7,789 bases of DNA, taken from NCBI GenBank assembly GCA_946413945.1, contig CAMKMR010000077.1, positions 1 through 7,789 of the forward strand, written 5' to 3'. The first letter of the stretch is position 1. Each line of letters begins with the position of its first letter. The stretch is from an uncultured Lachnospiraceae bacterium (GTDB taxonomy: Bacteria; Bacillota; Clostridia; Lachnospirales; Lachnospiraceae). The notes under the pieces are model-generated. The model did no database searches and was not told the DNA's origin. It was given only the letters and a program-made list of their open reading frames with translations. Made by a program: the position numbers and the translations under genes. This document shows, in pieces, positions 5,326-7,789 of the stretch.

Positions 5326-5430
5326 CCAAGGTGAAATCAGTCGGTCAGGATATGTAAGGCCCAAGGTGAAATCAGTCGGTTAGGATATGTAAGGCCCAAG
5401 GTGAAATTAGTCGGTTAGGATATGTAAGAC
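5326..5430 (+). repeat. Tandem array, 35-bp unit x 3
   Basis: Three contiguous 35-bp units start at 5326, 5361 and 5396 with CCAAGGTGAAAT and continue through AGTCGGT to GGATATGTAAG. They differ at only a few bases; a decayed fourth start (CCAAAGGC) follows at 5430. There are no spacers and the unit is not a multiple of three. The array ends about 32 bases before the peptidase SD, inside the predicted leader. AAGGTG in each unit resembles an SD but no usable start follows. Confidence 0.93.
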
Positions 5431-5476
5431 CAAAGGCAAAAGCTAAAGTCAAATGTAATATTAAGGAGTAATTTTT

Positions 5477-7189
5477 ATGGCAAATAAAGTGCTGTTTCAG
5501 GATATGGAGTATTCACGTCTTAGCCTGGAAGAAATAAAGGAAACAGTAGAAAAATATATAAAGGAATTAAAAGAAGCAGATTCATTTGAAAAAGCAGATG
5601 AGATATTCATCGAGGAAGATAATTATACTAAACATTTAGCTACTGAAACAAATATTGCTGCTATCCATCATTCGATAGATACAAGAGATAAATACTGGGA
5701 AGAAGAAAAAAAATATTGGGATGAACTTCTTCCTCAGTTACAGGAAATAAATAATATTTGGCAGGATACATTTATTAATAGTCCATTTGCAGAGGATTTT
5801 AAGAATAAGTACGGAAATGTTTTATTCTTAAATGCAAAGATACAGCTGCGTAGTTTTAAGCCGGAACTGGTTCCTTATATGCAGGAAGAGAACAAGCTTG
5901 TTACGGAATATGAGAAACTTCTGGCTTCAGCTCAGATTCCATTTGAAGGAAAAACATATACCTTATCACAGCTCACACCAATGAAGTCTGATGCTGATGA
6001 TGAACGTCGACTTGCTGCGTGGAAGGCTGAAGGACAGTGGTATAAAGATAATCAGGAAGCTTTTGATGATCTTTATGATAAGCTTGTTAAGAATCGTCAT
6101 GCTCAGGGTAAGATCATGGGATACGAAAACTATATCCCTCTTGGTTATGACCGCATGAATAGAAATTGCTATGATAAAAATGATATCGAGAAGTTTAGAG
6201 CAGCAGTTGTTAAATATTTAGTTCCCGTTGCCGACAGCATCTTTAGGGAGCAGGCAAAGCGTTTGGGTAAGGAGTATCCTATGAGCTTTGCCGATAATGC
6301 TCTGGAATTCCGTTCTGGAAATCCAAGACCGGAAGGTTCAGCAGATGACATTTTAGCTGCAGCAAAGAAGTTTTATGAAGAACTTTCTGATGAAACAGGA
6401 AGATTCTTCAATACAATGTTAGATCAGAATCTTCTTGATGTTTTATCAACAGATGGAAAGCAGGCTGGCGGATACTGTACAGGAATCGATGATTATAAAG
6501 TTCCATTTATTTTTGCTAATTTTAATGGGACTCAGGGTGATGTTGAAGTTGTGACTCATGAAGCAGGACATGCCTTTGCTTATTATATGAATACACAGCG
6601 CCCATCAGATCTTGCATGGCCTAGTATGGAAGGCTGTGAAGTCCATTCTATGTCTATGGAATTTTTAGCCTGGCCATGGGAAGAAGGATTCTTTGGAAAA
6701 GACACAAAGAAATTCTTATATAGTCATCTGACAGGAGCACTTAAGTTTATACCATATGGAACAATGGTAGACCATTTCCAGCACAGCGTTTATGAGAATC
6801 CAGACTGGACAAAGAGACAGCGCCATGATGAGTGGAAACGCTTACTTGGAATTTATATGCCATGGCAGAAATTAGACGGTGATATTCCATTCTATAGTGA
6901 TGGTGAAGGATGGCAGAGACAGCATCATATCTATTCTTTCCCATTCTATTACATTGACTATTGTCTGGCTCAGACAGTTGCGTTAGAAATTTGGGAATTA
7001 CAAGAGAAAGATCAAAAAGACGCATTTAAACATTATATGGACTATACAGTACAGGGTGGAAGCCGTGTATTTACTGAACTTGTTGAGAATGCAGGCCTTA
7101 TCAGCCCATTTGATGAAGAGTGCCTTAAGGGAGTCTGCCATAGGGCAAAAGCATGGCTGGATAGTGTTGACCTTACAGGAATAGAGTAA
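5477..7189 (+). CDS. M3-family zinc oligoendopeptidase
   Basis: A 570-aa cytosolic metallopeptidase of the M3 (thimet oligopeptidase/PepF) family, which cuts short peptides internally and helps recycle imported or breakdown peptides. The zinc motif HEAGH is at 361-365 (ligands His361 and His365, catalytic Glu362), and Glu388 in EGCEVHS is the probable third ligand. Downstream, HHIYSFPFYYIDYCLAQ (483-499) corresponds to the conserved His/Tyr substrate-binding region. Residues 1 to about 190 form the helical N-terminal lobe. The length suits the M3 subgroup distinct from classical PepF. There is no signal peptide. The start has AAGGAG 8 bases upstream (5463-5468). Its stop codon overlaps the next ATG (TAATG), so the two proteins are probably made together. 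The promoter at 5097 and the 35-bp array lie upstream. No key residue is missing. Confidence in the family is high; the physiological substrate is unknown. Confidence 0.95.
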   Translation: MANKVLFQDMEYSRLSLEEIKETVEKYIKELKEADSFEKADEIFIEEDNYTKHLATETNIAAIHHSIDTRDKYWEEEKKYWDELLPQLQEINNIWQDTFINSPFAEDFKNKYGNVLFLNAKIQLRSFKPELVPYMQEENKLVTEYEKLLASAQIPFEGKTYTLSQLTPMKSDADDERRLAAWKAEGQWYKDNQEAFDDLYDKLVKNRHAQGKIMGYENYIPLGYDRMNRNCYDKNDIEKFRAAVVKYLVPVADSIFREQAKRLGKEYPMSFADNALEFRSGNPRPEGSADDILAAAKKFYEELSDETGRFFNTMLDQNLLDVLSTDGKQAGGYCTGIDDYKVPFIFANFNGTQGDVEVVTHEAGHAFAYYMNTQRPSDLAWPSMEGCEVHSMSMEFLAWPWEEGFFGKDTKKFLYSHLTGALKFIPYGTMVDHFQHSVYENPDWTKRQRHDEWKRLLGIYMPWQKLDGDIPFYSDGEGWQRQHHIYSFPFYYIDYCLAQTVALEIWELQEKDQKDAFKHYMDYTVQGGSRVFTELVENAGLISPFDEECLKGVCHRAKAWLDSVDLTGIE

Positions 7190-7692
7190 TGAATAAGGAA
7201 CATTTAAAGGATATCCGACTCAACGCTGATAATAAGTATGAATATATGGGTGACGTCTACAAATGGGAGGCGGACCAAAGTGATATAAGAAAGCTGGTTG
7301 CCTTATCAGCTGCTGCTTTTGTATTAGAGATCGTGGCGGGATGTATCCCTGATTCGGGGACAGATAAAAGGCCTGTTCTTATGATCCCTTTTGCCATTGC
7401 GCTGATAATGTCGATCATTCTTATATTTAGAGTCGGAAGTCTGTTTTTTTACAAGAAAAAAGGCGCAAAAACTCACATAAAGAAGAAGATAGAGAACTGG
7501 ATGCCGGCATCATCGTTTTTTGTTGGTGTTAATTCTATTATCATAGTCATTGCTTCATTTTTCTATGAAAATGTATCTTTGATCTTTATTCTTTGTCAGA
7601 TGGTCGCATCTGTAACATCATTTGGCGCATTTTTTTTGGTAAAGAGGATTGTTTGGAAAAAAAATTCTAAAAAAGGTGAAAAAAATAATTGA
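7189..7692 (+). CDS. Four-helix membrane protein of unknown function
   Basis: A 167-aa protein that I do not recognise. It has a charged N-terminal segment (1-34, cytosolic by the look of it), then four hydrophobic helices at about 36-53, 63-87, 106-125 and 129-151, and a very basic tail (KKNSKKGEKNN). A Lys-rich loop (89-100, KKKGAKTHIKKK) lies between helices 2 and 3. By the positive-inside rule, both ends and this middle loop face the cytoplasm. The ATG at 7189 shares its A with the peptidase stop (TAATG), and no separate strong SD is seen, so translation probably depends on coupling to the peptidase. Its constant link to the peptidase would suggest a related role, but the sequence itself does not show one. 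A promoter match overlaps its stop codon. Confidence 0.85.
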   Translation: MNKEHLKDIRLNADNKYEYMGDVYKWEADQSDIRKLVALSAAAFVLEIVAGCIPDSGTDKRPVLMIPFAIALIMSIILIFRVGSLFFYKKKGAKTHIKKKIENWMPASSFFVGVNSIIIVIASFFYENVSLIFILCQMVASVTSFGAFFLVKRIVWKKNSKKGEKNN

Positions 7693-7717
7693 CGATACAG
7701 GTGTTTTTCACTAGAAT
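7689..7717 (+). promoter_or_regulatory. Sigma-A promoter pointing to a gene beyond the window
   Basis: TTGACG (7689-7694; five of six) and TAGAAT (7712-7717; five of six) are separated by exactly 17 bases, the best combined match in the window. The -35 box overlaps the stop codon of the four-helix protein. Transcription would start near 7724 and run off the window. Confidence 0.55.
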
Positions 7718-7789
7718 ATGAAATTAAATTGTTTAACCTTCTAAATTAAAGATCCATTGCGGGAAGGGTTTGAATAATTAAACTTGTGA
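7718..7789 (+). other. Probable 5' leader of the next gene
   Basis: No start codon with an SD is visible before the edge. GTTTAACCTTC (from 7731) and GAAGGGTTT (from 7762), with TTAAAC near 7780, could fold into an imperfect stem. No terminator separates this stretch from the upstream operon. Confidence 0.3.

Noticed and set aside
5347..5427. ATGTAA start-stop motif in each 35-bp unit (5352, 5387, 5422) as ribosome-stalling elements
   Set aside because: The only nearby purine run (AGGA) is one base from the ATG, too close for initiation, so translation start is unlikely.
3581..5430. Repeat arrays as CRISPR
   Set aside because: Units are contiguous with no unique spacers, differ between arrays, and no cas gene is present.
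7746..7758. 13-base match to the 44-bp array (TTAAAGATCCATT, also at 4371-4383)
   Set aside because: A single short AT-rich match in 7.8 kb is compatible with chance; no further unit sequence follows.

Overview
The window looks like chromosome from an AT-rich, low-GC Gram-positive anaerobe of the class Clostridia, most likely a Lachnospiraceae member (Butyrivibrio/Pseudobutyrivibrio-like). This is an inference. It rests on the strong Shine-Dalgarno (SD) sequences, the sigma-A-type promoter matches, a lipoprotein of the Cthe_2159 carbohydrate-binding family with a Gly-rich tail, a sugar-transfer-type ATP-grasp enzyme and an M3 oligoendopeptidase. No rRNA, tRNA, CRISPR array or complete insertion sequence was seen.

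Layout. (1) 2-760, +: the 3' part of an ABC exporter gene (nucleotide-binding domain), cut by the window edge. (2) 782-860: two back-to-back palindromic terminators shared by convergent genes. (3) 887-1924, -: a lone sugar-transfer-type ATP-grasp ligase with a TTG start. (4) 1925-2107: a divergent control region with two inverted repeats. (5) 2108-3412, +: a surface lipoprotein with a right-handed beta-helix carbohydrate-binding domain. (6) 3413-3727: a spacer ending in a 41-bp x 3 tandem array. (7) 3728-4345, +: a LacA/Maa-type sugar O-acetyltransferase. (8) 4346-4758: a 44-bp x 5 array starting directly after the acetyltransferase stop, then a 45-bp x 2 array. (9) 4759-4869, +: a 36-aa putative single-pass membrane peptide followed by two terminator hairpins. 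(10) 4961-5476: a non-coding stretch with a hairpin, a good promoter, a 92-bp element bounded by inverted repeats and a 35-bp x 3 array. (11) 5477-7189, +: a zinc M3 oligoendopeptidase, overlapping by one base (12) 7189-7692, +: a four-helix membrane protein of unknown function. (13) A strong promoter match at 7689-7717 points out of the window.

How the genes relate. The ATP-grasp enzyme, the polysaccharide-binding lipoprotein and the sugar acetyltransferase share a loose carbohydrate or cell-surface theme, but they are separate transcription units and I do not claim one pathway. Only the peptidase and the four-helix protein form a clear operon.

The most unusual aspect is the spacers. Four tandem arrays with unrelated units (41, 44, 45 and 35 bp) lie within about 1.9 kb. 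Three of them end a short distance upstream of the SD of the next gene. They look like length-variable minisatellites in 5' leader positions. I found no complete new defence or mobile system; the repeat-rich stretch 3581-5430 is the part that deserves a second look.
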